Shown: one piece after another, positions 46,621 through 57,604 of the stretch | How positions within the stretch are numbered: position 1 is the first letter of the stretch | How the letters are laid out: each line of letters begins with the position of its first letter | DNA from: Coenobita brevimanus | Lineage: Eukaryota > Arthropoda > Malacostraca > Decapoda > Coenobitidae | Direction of reading: 5' to 3' | Length of the DNA stretch: 64,000 nucleotides | Assembly: GCA_032717465.1 (NCBI GenBank) | Contig: JAVRFU010000131.1 | Location: 272,356 to 336,355 of the forward strand | Made by a program: the position numbers and the translations under genes | The notes under the pieces: generated by a model | Seen by the model: the letters and a program-made list of their open reading frames with translations, nothing else | Databases searched by the model: none | What the model was told of the DNA's origin: nothing

Positions 46621-47876
46621 CCCCCTCCCTCCCCTTTACCTCTCTCTCACTGTCTCTCTTCGTGTGAGGTCTGGATGGTTGGGTACTTAGAATAGTCAAC
46701 ACATACATAGCCTCCCAGTTTCTGTCAAATTGATGTCGTCTCGCCATGCTTGCTAGTTGTGTGGGGATGGTCTTCTTACGAGGGGGTCGCTAAGAAGGGG
46801 TCTTAAATGTGATGCCCTGGCCCTAGGTTGTACTGCGCGAACCCACAACTGGCACGTAAGGTGAACGGCGAGATGTCACAAAGGGAGGACGTTCCGGCAA
46901 TCACATGCACTCGGCCCTTGCGTGTGACAATCACGTGGTTGTTTTTTTTATATCTTTTTCCATTGAATAATGTATTTTCAATTTTGATTTTAGTAATTTT
47001 TATCACAAATGTTTATTATGTGCCGTGTGGGTGTTGGATGTACCTGAGAGGACGCTTTTGAGGCCATAACCCCTGGGTACAACAAACAATCGGACTATAT
47101 GCCATTTTCACCCTGCCTGGCACCATATCTGTGGGGTCATCAACACCTAAGGCACTGATGTCATTCCTGATGGTGTCGGACTTGTTGAATTGAGTATAGT
47201 CTGGGCCGATGTGTTGCTCGTTAATCAGGGCACCAGCACTTATCTGAATGTCATACGTGGGACGCTGATACATATTTCACATCCACCCAGTCTTCACACA
47301 CCATTGCTCTGATGGCTATGGTTCACACTCCATTGCTCTGATGGCTCTGGTTCACTCCATTGCTCTGATGGCAATGATTTATGCGCCATTGCTCTGATGG
47401 GCATGGCACCCCAAACACCCCTTGAGTTAGATCGCTTTTGATCACAGCCACATGTACCACCTGAATATTCTGTAGTAACTGGCAAGCCTTTAGAAAGGCA
47501 TTTGTGTGTGTGTGTGTGTGTGTGTGTCTTCCAGGGTGCCTCCAATTCATTAGCTTCCTAAATGGATGAGATTTTTAATTGTTAAAAATGTCACCAAGCT
47601 GCTAGGTTTCCAGATTAGATGTACTTTTATATATTATAAAAGTACGATGTCACCGAAACGTCACCAAGGTATTCTAAAGTACGATGTCACCAAAATGTCA
47701 CCAAGCTACACTGTATAAAAAATATATCCGGATAAAGCCTGTGGTATGGGCCAGCTTGATTCGCTAGCTAGAACTTTTTCGATGCACATTGGTTTGGAAG
47801 GTGCTAAGCGTGCACCAGCGGGGATTGCTTTTCGGCCAGCATTCGATTCCGTTCCCAGCGTGAGCTTACAATTCCA
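46621..47876. other. mostly unique sequence with short repeats
   Basis: Four ~30-bp units of CCATTGCTCTGATGGC at 47301-47402, (GT)n at 47503-47527, a hairpin GTACTTTTATA/TATAAAAGTAC at 47620-47644 and short ACGATGTCACC repeats to 47705. No supported gene. Confidence 0.5.
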
Positions 47877-48510
47877 CACACCCACCAGTTCCTGTTCCTG
47901 GTGTGGTTTCTTTGCGTCACACCCACCAGTTCCTGTTCCTGGTGTGGTTTCTTTGCGTCACACCCACCAGTTCCTGTTTCTGGTGTGGTTTCTTTGCGTC
48001 ACACCCACCAGTTCCTGTTCCTGGTGTGGTTTCTTTGCGTCACACCCACCAGTTCCTGTTCCTGGTGTGGTTTCTTTGCGTCACACCCACCAGTTCCTGT
48101 TCCTGGTGTGGTTTCTTTGCGTCACACCCACCAGTTCCTGTTCCTGGTGTGGTTTCTTTGCGTCACACCCACCAGTTCCTGTTCCTGGTGTGGTTTCTTT
48201 GCTTCACACCCACCAGTTCCTGTTCCTGGTGTGGTTTCTTTGCGTCACACCCACCAGTTCCTGTTCCTGGTGTGGTTTCTTTGCTTCACACCCACCAGTT
48301 CCTGTTCCTGGTGTGGTTTCTTTGCATCACACCCACCAGTTCCTGTTCCTGGTGTGGTTTCTGTGTCTCACACCAGTTCCTGTTCCTGGTGTGGTTTCTG
48401 TGTCTCACACCAGTTCCTGTTCCTGGTGTGGTTTCTGTGTCTCACACCAGTTCCTGCTCTTGGTGTGGTTTCTTTGTCACACACACCACTTCCTGTTCTC
48501 GGAGTGTTCC
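47877..48510 (+). repeat. 41-bp minisatellite (12 units) plus three 37-bp units
   Basis: Units CACACCCACCAGTTCCTGTT + CCTGGTGTGGTTTCTTTGCG + T start at 47877 and every 41 bp. Three trailing 37-bp units start at about 48369. Because 41 is not a multiple of three and the unit has no stop in any forward frame, all three frames stay open with a 41-residue periodic peptide. Each unit holds an inverted pair CACCAG/CTGGTG. I regard the long ORFs as a by-product. Confidence 0.9.
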
Positions 48511-49100
48511 AAAGACAAAGATCAAGAAGAAATTGAAGACTAAATGCTTCCAGTTTGAAACGTTTCTCCAAATGTCAAACGTCTATTGCCATCGTTCAAC
48601 ACAGATTTCAGCATATCAAACTGCAGGGCCTATGCAATGATGATGATGATGGCAGCATGTCCAATGGAAGGGTGGTTGGGACGGGCATGGTGTGGGTCCG
48701 AGCAGCTTACCTCCTCGTGGTGGACCTGGGTAGAGTGATCTTCATGTATATTGTTGCTGTGGCTCCAGGTTCATTAGAAATATAAACCCTATGGATTGCA
48801 GCCTGAAATTGCGTTCCTGCAGCCCACAACCGTTGTTTGAAAGATGAGGCGAGGGGTGTTGAAATTGTTCTCCTGCAGGGTACGACTAATGTTTGGGAGA
48901 TAGTTGAGGGATGTTTGTGTGGGTGGGCAGTAGAAGCACCCAGTTACATCAGCGCCACCACATGAAGGCGTCCCTCACTATGACCATATTTTAGAGCTGC
49001 TAGAAGCATATGAATGAAGATCACTCTAGCTGAAAGCTGCAATTTTTGACAAAGTTTGTTTAGTAACACAATTACTTAGTGGCATTATAAAATGGTTGTT
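48511..49100. other. no supported gene
   Basis: Unique-looking sequence, with two similar stretches (CTGCAGCCCACAACCGTTGT and CTGCAGGGTACGACTAATGT) near 48816 and 48876. Confidence 0.35.
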
Positions 49101-49104
49101 GGCA

Positions 49105-49325
49105 TTAAAATCTATGCTTGGTGACTAAGTACCAGTATATGCTTGGTGACATAATACTTGGTGACGAAGTACAGTATATGCTTGGTGACAATACTTGGTG
49201 ACGAAGTACCAGTATATGCTTGGTGACATTACAGTATATGCTTGGTGACAATACTTGGTGACGAAGTACCAGTATATGCTTGGTGACATTACAGTATATG
49301 CTTGGTGACATAATACTTGGTGATG
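49105..49325 (+). repeat. CTTGGTGAC minisatellite
   Basis: ACAGTATATGCTTGGTGACA and CTTGGTGACGAAGTACCAGT alternate in units of about 30 and 60 bp. Confidence 0.9.
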
Positions 49326-49462
49326 TTACTTAAAGGTTTAGTCATAAGAGGTACTTGGATTATCTTGTCGTTTGATGATATCTTATAATAAGGGTGACAT
49401 CCTAAAATGATTGTTTCATTAAAAAGAAATATGGTGTGATAATTTTGTATTTTCTATGCATA

Positions 49463-49465
<3 letters not shown>

Positions 49466-49515
<50 letters not shown>
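49466..49515. repeat. (GT)n(AT)n microsatellite
   Basis: GTGTGTGTGTGT then an (AT)n run. Confidence 0.95.
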
Positions 49516-49518
<3 letters not shown>

Positions 49519-50005
49519 TATGTCCATTTTACACTGACTTGGCCCATAATTTCACAGCCTTGCATTGCTTTTCATGACTAGCCCAAATGCTGGGAAGAAC
49601 CGCCTCCAGCATCAGTGTGTTCTACGTCCCATGTCATTGGTAGTGTATGTTAAATGATAAAAAAGTGTGCGGTGGGCCCAGAGTCGTTCAGTTGGTCCAC
49701 TTGGTTTGTCCCATTTAACAGGATATCTGGTATGTACAATGGTTTGTCCAGGGATCTCAAAGGGTCCATTAAATCCCATGTCTGGTGTAGCGAGGGTTTA
49801 GTGTAGTAAAAACAGCTTCAGTACATGTATGTGGGAGTTTAAACCTGGTATCTGGTCTAGTGGGGTTTGGGAAAGCGGGGGTTTACTCTTCTGAAAACAG
49901 CGTCAGTATATACTTGCCCCTACCCGACTAATTGTTGCCATCACTTACAGGTACATGATTACGTGTTGGAGTGTGTTATGCAGATGGGGGCAGAAGAACA
50001 GTGTG
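49516..50005. other. no supported gene; internal ~90-bp duplication
   Basis: GTCTGGTGTAGCGAGGGTTT...AACAGCTTCAGTACAT (49780-49825) resembles TCTGGTCTAGTGGGGTTTGG...AACAGCGTCAGTATAT (49853-49912). Confidence 0.5.
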
Positions 50006-50009
50006 TTAC

Positions 50010-50390
50010 GACAGTGCTACTCAGGAGATCGGAGCGTGTTATTAGTGTTATTCAGAGATCAGAATGTGTTACTAGCATGTTACTTGTACTGTACCTTACT
50101 GTGTTACTCAAAAGATCAATGTGTTAATATATACTGTTACTGAAAGGATCAGAACGTTTTACAGGTGTGTTACTGAAAAGACTGGGATGTGTCACTATGT
50201 TACTGAAAAGACTGGAATGTGTTGATGTGTTACTCAGTGATCGGAATGTGTTAATAATGTCACTCAAAGTAATATGTTAATAATTTGTTACTGAAAAGAT
50301 CGGAAAATGTTAATAATGTGTTACTCAAAGATCAGAATGTGTTTTTATCGTATTCAAAAGATCAGAATGTGTTACTATATATACTCCATT
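50010..50390 (+). repeat. GTTACTGAAAAGATCGGAATGTGTTA tandem repeat
   Basis: About ten loose 35-45-bp units of the same family as 42655-42845, 7.3 kb away. Confidence 0.8.
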
Positions 50391-50439
50391 TCACCAAGTT
50401 TGGCACCATGAGTGATGTCCTCAACACCTGTAGTACACA

Positions 50440-50883
50440 CATACATTCAAACGTAGCCAAAGTTAATAAATCATGTGCACATGGTTATGTATGTACGTAT
50501 GTATGCAGTGTCATGTGCACCAAATCCATTACTTTTGGTTACTTATGGAGACTCATTACCTTTGGTTACGTATGTATGTAAATATGTATGTAGTCATGTC
50601 TACATAATGATCCATTTCCTTTGATTATGTGTATATGTATGTATATATGTAGTCATGTGTACATAATGATCCATTACCTTTGGTCACGTACCGGTATGTA
50701 TGATGTATACATGTATATACGCACATACGTATGTAGTGTCATGTGTACATATTTATCTACTGACTTTGGTGGTTATGTATGTATGTAGGTAGGGTCATGT
50801 GTACATAACGATCCATTACCTTTGGTTACGTATGTATGTACAAATGTATAGTGTCATGTGCACATAATGAGCCATTAACTTGG
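50440..50883 (+). repeat. diverged GTCATGTGCACATAATGATCC / TTACCTTTGGTTACGTATGT array
   Basis: Units of roughly 60-90 bp combine a GTGTCATGTGCACATAATG part with CCATTACCTTTGGTTACGTA and a (GTAT)n part. The reverse complement forms the array at 52536-53432. Confidence 0.8.
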
Positions 50884-51945
50884 GTTACGTATGCATGTAT
50901 GTATATGTATGTATGTAGTGTGGTTACGTATGCATGTATGTATATGTATGTATGCAGTGTAGTTACGTATGCATGTATGTATATGTATGTATGTAGTGTA
51001 GTTACGTATGCATGTATGTATGTAGTGTGGTTACGTATGCATGTATGTATATGTATGTATGTAGTGTAGTTACGTATGCATGTATGTATATGTATGTATG
51101 TAGTGTAGTTACGTATGCATGTATGTATATGTATGTATGTAGTGTGGTTACGTATGCATGTATGTATATGTATGTATGTAGTGTAGTTACGTATGCATGT
51201 ATGTATATGTATGTATGTAGTGTGGTTACGTATGTATGTATGTATATGTATGTATGTAGTGTAGTTACGTATGCATGTATGTATATGTATGTATGTAGTG
51301 TAGTTACGTATGTATGTATGTAGTGTGGTTACGTATGCATGTATGTATATGTATGTATGTAGTGTAGTTACGTATGTATGTATGTAGTGTAGTTACGTAT
51401 GTATGTATGTAGTGTAGTTACGTATGCATGTATGTATATGTATGTATGTAGTGTGGTTACGTATGCATGTATGTATATGTATGTATGTAGTGTAGTTACG
51501 TATGTATGTATGTAGTGTGGTTACGTATGCATGTATGTATATGTATGTAGTGTAGTTACGTATGCATGTATGTATATGTATGTATGTAGTGTAGTTACGT
51601 ATGCATGTATGTATATGTATGTATGTAGTGTGGTTACGTATGCATGTATGTATATGTATGTATGTAGTGTAGTTACGTATGCATGTATGTATATGTATGT
51701 ATGTAGTGTAGTTACGTATGCATGTATGTATATGTATGTATGTAGTGTAGTTACGTATGCATGTATGTATATGTATGTATGTAGTGTAGTTACGTATGCA
51801 TGTATGTATATGTATGTATGTAGTGTAGTTACGTATGCATGTATGTATATGTATGTATGTAGTGTGGTTACGTATGCATGTATGTATATGTATGTATGTA
51901 GTGTGGTTACGTATGCATGTATGTATATGTATGTATGTAGTGTCA
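50884..51945 (+). repeat. 39-bp satellite, about 26 units
   Basis: The unit is GGTTACGTATGCATGTATGT + ATATGTATGTATGTAGTGT, with some units shortened to about 25 bp. A period of 39 keeps frames open on both strands (TYACMYMYVCSVV repeats), which I do not take as genes. Confidence 0.93.
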
Positions 51946-52040
51946 TGTGCACATAATGAGCCATTAACTTTGGTTACGTATGTATGTATGTAGTGTCACG
52001 TGTGCATAATGGTCAATTAACTGGTTATGTATGTATGTTT

Positions 52041-52110
52041 GTCACCAAGGGCGACACATGCAAGCATGTTGGAGCCTTTAAACAACGACAACGTACAACT
52101 GCGGACAGAT
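52041..52110 (+). mobile_element. LINE 3'-terminal fragment between inverted arrays
   Basis: GTCACCAAGGGCGACACATG and CAAGCATGTTGGAGCCTTTA match the reverse complement of 753-808, the 3' end of the LINE at 753-7556. They are followed by ACAACGACAAC, which looks like its tail. Confidence 0.7.
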
Positions 52111-52535
52111 GACTCGAGGCCACCCGCTCCATCACCTCGTCGTGCTGTGGTGCACATCTCACTGACAACTGAGTATCGTCGTGGCTCCGCACTCAGGGGT
52201 CCAGCGTGCTACCGTTTCGGAACATAGCTCATTACGTGTCTGACTCAGGCTGGCTTACTCTCGTCTGAATATAGTAATTCTTAAAAACTATACAAACTGT
52301 GTTATGAAATAATATGAAATATTTGTTGTCATGCTTCATTTAAATAACTTTTTACGGTTAATTATGGGTGTCATGGGCGTCAAGAACTGGCCAATGGAGT
52401 GGCTTGTTATCGTCGTGCCGCAGTGAGCTATTACTGAGTTCATTAGTCATTCCTGATGTCTAATTTACGCATATTGCTTGTACTTATCTAAAGTGACAAA
52501 TATAAGGTTATAAGGTTATCGCCCTTATCAGCTTA
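52111..52535. other. unique spacer between inverted arrays
   Basis: No coding or repeat signal recognised beyond the LINE end. Confidence 0.4.
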
Positions 52536-53432
52536 ATGGCTTATGTGCACATGACACTACATACATATACAGTATACATTCATTCGTAACCAAAGGTAAT
52601 GGATCGTTACGTACAATGACTACCTACCTACATACATACGTAGCCAAAGGTAATGGATCACTAAGTGTACATGACTACACACATTAACATATTTACATAC
52701 ATATATACGTGACCAAAGGTCATACGCACATGACATAAGTAACCCAAAGTAATGGATTATGTGCACATGACACTGCATACATAAACAGTATACATTCATT
52801 CGTAACCAAAGGTAATGGATCACTAAGTGTACATGACTACATACATACATATTTACGTACATATATACGTAACCAAAGGTCATACGCACATGACTTAAGT
52901 AACCCAAAGTAATGGATTATGTGCACATGACACTGCATACATAAACAGTATACATTCATTCGTAACCAAAGGTAATGGATCACTAAGTGTACATGACTAC
53001 ATACATACATATTTAAGTACATATATACGTAACCAAAGGTCATATGCACATGACATACGTAACCCAAAGTAATGGATTATGTGCACATGACACTGCATAC
53101 GTACATACATACCTAACCAGGGGTAATGGATCGTTATACACTACTTAGATACGTACATACATACAGACGTAACCAGTCAGTGGATCATTATGTGCGGTTC
53201 GTACATACATACATCAAGTTATTGGATCATATGCACATGACTACATAAATACGTACATGCATATATAGAGACAACCGAAGTCAAGGGATCATTATGTGCA
53301 CATGACACATAGATAGATACATACATAATGGTAATGGATTATGTGCACATGACACTACGTACATGCATACATAGGTATACACGTAACCATAGGTAATGGA
53401 TCATGTGCACATGACATACATACATACATAGG
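52536..53432 (-). repeat. ~165-bp tandem array, inverted relative to 50.4-51.9 kb
   Basis: CATGACACTGCATACATAAA ... AACCAAAGGTAATGGATCAC ... AACCCAAAGTAATGGATTAT repeats nearly identically at 52748-52920 and 52920-53090, with diverged flanking units. The phrases are reverse complements of those at 50440-50883. Confidence 0.85.
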
Positions 53433-54203
53433 CTAACCAGAGTTAACCCTAGGGAAGAAAATTATACCAAAAATACAAGACTACATTTTATCAGTACAAA
53501 TTAAACCATATGGAAATGTAAAAATAAGTCATCCTTGATATATTGACCCAAAAATCGTAAAGAAATGGTGCCATTAGTACTAGTTTGGACTAAATTCTAA
53601 ACAGGAACTATAACAGATTAGTGGAATGTGAGTCATTTGTATTGCATTATGAATTAGGGGCAACAAGGCCCCAATTAACCCTTGTTGAACAATCATGGAA
53701 TGTCAACATGGCTGTCCAGCGAACGCAGCCGTCTACCCTGAGTGAATGATAGTTGGCATTTATTGTACGTGCGTTTTCAGGTTTATGATAATGATATATA
53801 TGTTATGTACTGTAATGCATTTTGTATGTGAATTTATTGATACATGAGTATTGTGTCATTACAACATGTACACTCGCTCCTGAGAGTATCGGTGCAGAAT
53901 ATGTGTTAAATATTATGACACACTGAACAAAGGAAACTGGAAATTGCGATTCTGTCCTCTCACACGCAGGCATCTCTGACGATAGATAACTGCTGTATCA
54001 GATACCTCTTATGTCCTTCATAATGAGTAGGCAATGGCCGTAAATGTTATAATATATACAGGTCTTAACGGGCTATCACTGCCACATGGTCGAATCATTC
54101 CGGCTGACATCGAACCCACAGTGCACCGATACTCTCTGCAGCGAGTACACATATTACATATATGTATATTTTTCTATTTTATTATCGGTAAAACTACATA
54201 CAC
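53433..54203. other. mostly unique; TTAACCCTAGGG at its start
   Basis: The array stops at TTAACCCTAGGGAAGAAA (53435), which resembles a piggyBac terminus at a TTAA site. No matching opposite terminus was found. No gene is supported. Confidence 0.3.
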
Positions 54204-54266
54204 ATTCATAGATACATGATTACATACATGCATACATTCTTGCATACATACATATATACGTAACCA

Positions 54267-56176
54267 CAACAAAGAGACACCATACCCTCAAACAACAAGC
54301 ACTCTCATCAATCACTTTTCACAAGTCAGCCATCTAAACCACCATCCCAAAGACCGGCGTATCATCCGACGTAAGCGACAGTTCCCCACAAACTCAGACT
54401 ACGCACCTTTCACTTATAACCAGACGAAGCACGTCATTAACAACCTCAAGCACTCATCTGCCGGTGGACCAGACAACATAAGCAACATTCACCTTAAACA
54501 CCTATGACCACAAGGCATACAAGCACTCACCAACATATCAAACAACAGCTACTCACACAACATAATACCCAACATCTTGAAGCATGGCAATATCATCACT
54601 AACCCTAAACCCAGCAAAGACTCCACGTTACCCTCGTCACATCGCCCCATCACACTCCTCTGCACCCCTTCTTAAGTCACTGAACGACTGATAGTACAAC
54701 AAGTCACACCTTACATTCCCCTAGCCCAGTCACATCATGGCTTTTGGCCACTACACTCCACAAACACCCTTCTTACAGACCTTACACAGAGAGTTTTCGA
54801 TGGCATGAATTCAGCTAGGCCACCACACAGAACAATCCTAATCACACTAGACATTAGCAGAGCTTTTGATGCCATCCCCCGCCACAACCTCACAAACAAA
54901 ATACTCAAACATGCACAATAAGAAAACGATGGCTGGCAAACTACTTAGCAGGCAGATGTGCACACGTAACATTTGCCGGTCAGTCTTCTGACCCCTACAC
55001 TCTTTAACCTATACATACACGACGTACCCGCACCCTACACACCACAGATACACATAGCTTGCTATGCAGATGATATAACACGTACGCACCAAAACGCAAA
55101 CACAGCTGCACACATCATTCAACCTTACCTCAACACTGCACGAATGGTTCACCACAAACAGGCTCAAACTAGCCCCAGCCAAATCTACAGTGACTCTTCT
55201 CACAAACTGGACAGCAGAACATTCACATCCCACACCTCACCACAAACAACACTCCCCTACCACACACACACAAAATCCTTGGTGTAAAGCCGGGTACACA
55301 CGCGAACAGAACATCGTAACTTAACCCCGTCGTGTAACAAAAACGCCTATGTGGACGGGACCTCGTAACGTCACTGGTAACAACCGAGCGAACATATATG
55401 TTATGCGTTGAGCTTCGCTACCGATCCACCAATTGTCGGTTTTTGCGCGTCGCATCAAACGATGTTACAGGGTGAGGTTACGCAATGTGTGGACGGGACG
55501 TGTGTCCGACACCTATCAACTGGGTACAGCCGCTACGCCGAGTCTGCTCAGTAATCAGTATGAGGCTGGTCCCTAAACAAAAATATATATAACAGGTTTT
55601 TAGAGTAATGTACCACTGTGACTGCCCCCATTTTCTTTCCTTTCTCCTCTTCACTGTATGATAATGTATATAAATATACGCGGCAGCTGCGACAGGTAAA
55701 CTTGCCATTGTGAGAACAACCTCCAACACGGACTGACTCCGACTGTTAGAGGTGGGACGCATGACAGCTAATGACGCGACGAGGTTCGGTTACGAACTCA
55801 TCATTTCCACACCTTGTTACCCCTATCTTCGTTGCCCAACACGGCCTTGTTACGATACGGTGTTCTGTTCGCGTGTGTGTACCCGGCTTAACATACAGTA
55901 CATCAGTGTCATTTAAACAACACATCACAAACATTAAAGTAACACCAAGACTCAGTGCCTGGAGGTCACTTGCCCATACAACATTCGGACACAACAAAGA
56001 AACCATCACCACAGTATACAAACAATACATACGTACAGTGATGAATTATGCAAGCCCTGCCTGGGCTTCTAACCTCACCAAAACACACTACAACACTCTA
56101 CAGACCATACAGAACAAGGCCCTAAAAATACTCACACGCTGCACAGCTACCACACCCACAGCCTGGCACTGCTGAG
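54267..56176 (+). pseudogene. LINE reverse transcriptase relic, unit 1 (interrupted by a Harbinger-like element)
   Basis: The text reads SSAGGPDNISNIHLKHL, a stop, SSHRPITLLCTP, a stop, FDGMNSARPPHR, TLDISRAFDAIP, then QIHIACYADDIT with the catalytic YADD (about 55060-55075), and after the insertion TYSTSVSFKQHITN and NYASPAWASNLTKTHYN. Stops at LKHL-TGA, CTPS-TAA and KHAQ-TAA recur in the other units. The RT block between PYTL and LFNLYIHD, which should carry the PQGS motif, is deleted through a repeated TACACTCTT. It is a dead jockey/CR1-like element; the clade is inference. A 5' deletion joins it directly to the CATA repeats at 54266. Confidence 0.88.
55288..55888 (-). mobile_element. 601-bp PIF/Harbinger-like element in unit 1, TAA duplication
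   Basis: The termini AGCCGGGTACACACGCGAAC and its counterpart GTTCGCGTGTGTGTACCCGG-CT are inverted. TAA flanks it at 55285-55287 and 55889-55891. Removing the element with one TAA restores the LINE frame (ILGV-TYSTS). Three-base TWA duplications and RGCC-start termini fit PIF/Harbinger. A minus-strand frame (55762-55478) begins with an Ala-rich stretch and VKRRKERKWGQSQW, reminiscent of a Harbinger transposase start, so this may be an internally deleted relative. Confidence 0.8.
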
Positions 56177-56230
56177 CCACTCACGGACATTGAGGGGACT
56201 GGCACCGCCTCTTGTGGTATCACACTAACA

Positions 56231-56449
56231 TTAGGAGGTGCCTTTTGCGGCGTCACTATAACACGAGTCAGATATACCTGTATCTCCCACATTTTCAGTA
56301 CATTGTATCACAGTCTCCGGTTCTTCACCATCCGTGTCAATATCGTGGCTATCTAGGGGTTCCATTATAATTTCCTAAGGGAAAATGGTACTATTGACCA
56401 TATCCTCCAACTGCTGGTCAGTCAACGGCCGTGGTCTTGAGCGTGACAT
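56231..56449 (-). pseudogene. piggyBac-like transposase N-terminal fragment, unit 1
   Basis: The minus strand reads MSRSRPRPLTDQQLEDMVNS, then TAG at 56375-56377, then an acidic stretch (EPLDSHDIDTDGEEPE) to TAA. RPLT..(E/Q)LE followed by an acidic tract is the usual start of PGBD4-type piggyBac transposases. The 219-nt segment with the same stop is repeated at 59840-60058 and 62105-62323. The rest of the transposase is absent. The identity is tentative. Confidence 0.35.
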
Positions 56450-56655
56450 AATGACTTATCATGACTGGTGTAAAAATAGAAAACAAAACACACGCAAATT
56501 AGCCACACACACTGTTAGATGTTACGACTAGTAATATCAAACCATATTTCAGCTCTAGACACTCACTGATGTTCAGTAGATTAGCACACAAGCGTAGGTA
56601 ATGACTGTCAAAATATTTGTGACAGACAAGGTCTCCTTCACTATCGGTAAGGGTA
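56450..56655. other. non-coding part of the macrosatellite unit
   Basis: No coding signal. It is the region upstream (minus strand) of the piggyBac-like fragment and is conserved in units 2 and 3. Confidence 0.4.
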
Positions 56656-56659
56656 CCAC

Positions 56660-57030
56660 TGTCATAAAGACTTTGTAGTTACTTGTAGAGAAGTATATTT
56701 TAGACTTGTGGTCGAGCGGCTTTTATATCTTGTAGTAGTTTCCCCACCAGATGTCATGTAGTGACGGGAGAGGTAAAGAATAGTATGGGACTATTTTTAT
56801 TTGTCTTGGAAATATTAAACAGGTATAATAGTATAAGTCCTGGGTAGCTACCTCCCTGTCTCGCTATCTCTCTCTCTCTCTCTGTTCTAAGGCTAATCTC
56901 CGTCTCGACCTCTCTCTAGGGTCGCTTGTCTCCTTCTAAACTCTCTTTCCTAACATCTCGTGTAGTAGGGTGTGTGTGTCACGTATGTTCCTCATGGCAA
57001 CAGAACTTTCTCACGAGAGGACTGCTGACA
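56660..57030 (+). mobile_element. 371-bp solo LTR, present only in unit 1
   Basis: It starts TGTCATAAAG and ends CTGCTGACA (TGTCA/TGACA inverted ends) and is flanked by CCAC at 56656-56659 and 57031-57034. Unit 2 has the empty site GGGTACCACTGCTACTTGCC at about 60261-60280. (TC)n lies at about 56870-56883. No internal retroelement sequence is attached, so this is a solo LTR left by recombination. Strand is arbitrary. Confidence 0.85.
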
Positions 57031-57228
57031 CCACTGCTACTTGCCACGACGTAAATTTACGGAGGATGTGGGGATCACGTGTACTCCCTCGCATCTGATC
57101 CAGGACTGCTGGTCCTGCATGCCATTGTTGCTATGAATGCTTCAATTGTCGTGTTATTGGCGGAAGTTCAAAGCCCCGAATCACTGTGGTATCAATTGGA
57201 TCCAGAGTACTTGTCATTCGATCGTTAT

Positions 57229-57604
57229 GTGCATATGACAACACACATACATTCATAGATACATGATTACGTACATGCATACATTCTTGCATACATACAT
57301 ATATACGTAACCCAAGGTAAGGGATGATGTGCACATGACACATACATACAGACATAACCAAAGGTAAGGGATCATTGTGTACACATGACATACATTCATT
57401 ACTAAAATTAATGGATCGTATGCACATGACACATACATACATGTGTAACCAATGTTGATGGATTGGTATGTGCACATGGCATACAATTATACATACGGTA
57501 CATAAATAACCAGAGTTATTGGATCATGTGCACGTAACACTATATACATACATACAGACGTAGAGTTAATGGATCATTATGTGCACATGCCATGGATACA
57601 TGTG
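57229..57604 (+). repeat. CATA-rich short repeats, unit 1/2 border
   Basis: Repeats of ACATACATACA ... AACCAAAGGTAAGGGATCAT ... GTGCACATGACA, related to the arrays at 50.4-53.4 kb. Equivalent blocks lie at 60464-60792 and 62742-63068. Confidence 0.85.

Noticed and set aside
47016..47273. 85-residue minus-strand frame
   Set aside because: No domain and no splice or start context; consistent with chance.
47746..48640. Three overlapping 211-265-residue frames
   Set aside because: All three come from the 41-bp minisatellite; no domain or splice signal supports translation.
51521..51964. Long open frames on both strands
   Set aside because: They are produced by the 39-bp satellite, and the mirror-image openness is expected from its period.
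55746..56030. 94-residue minus-strand frames across the LINE/Harbinger border (also at 59355-59639)
   Set aside because: They cross an insertion boundary and are antisense to the LINE frame.
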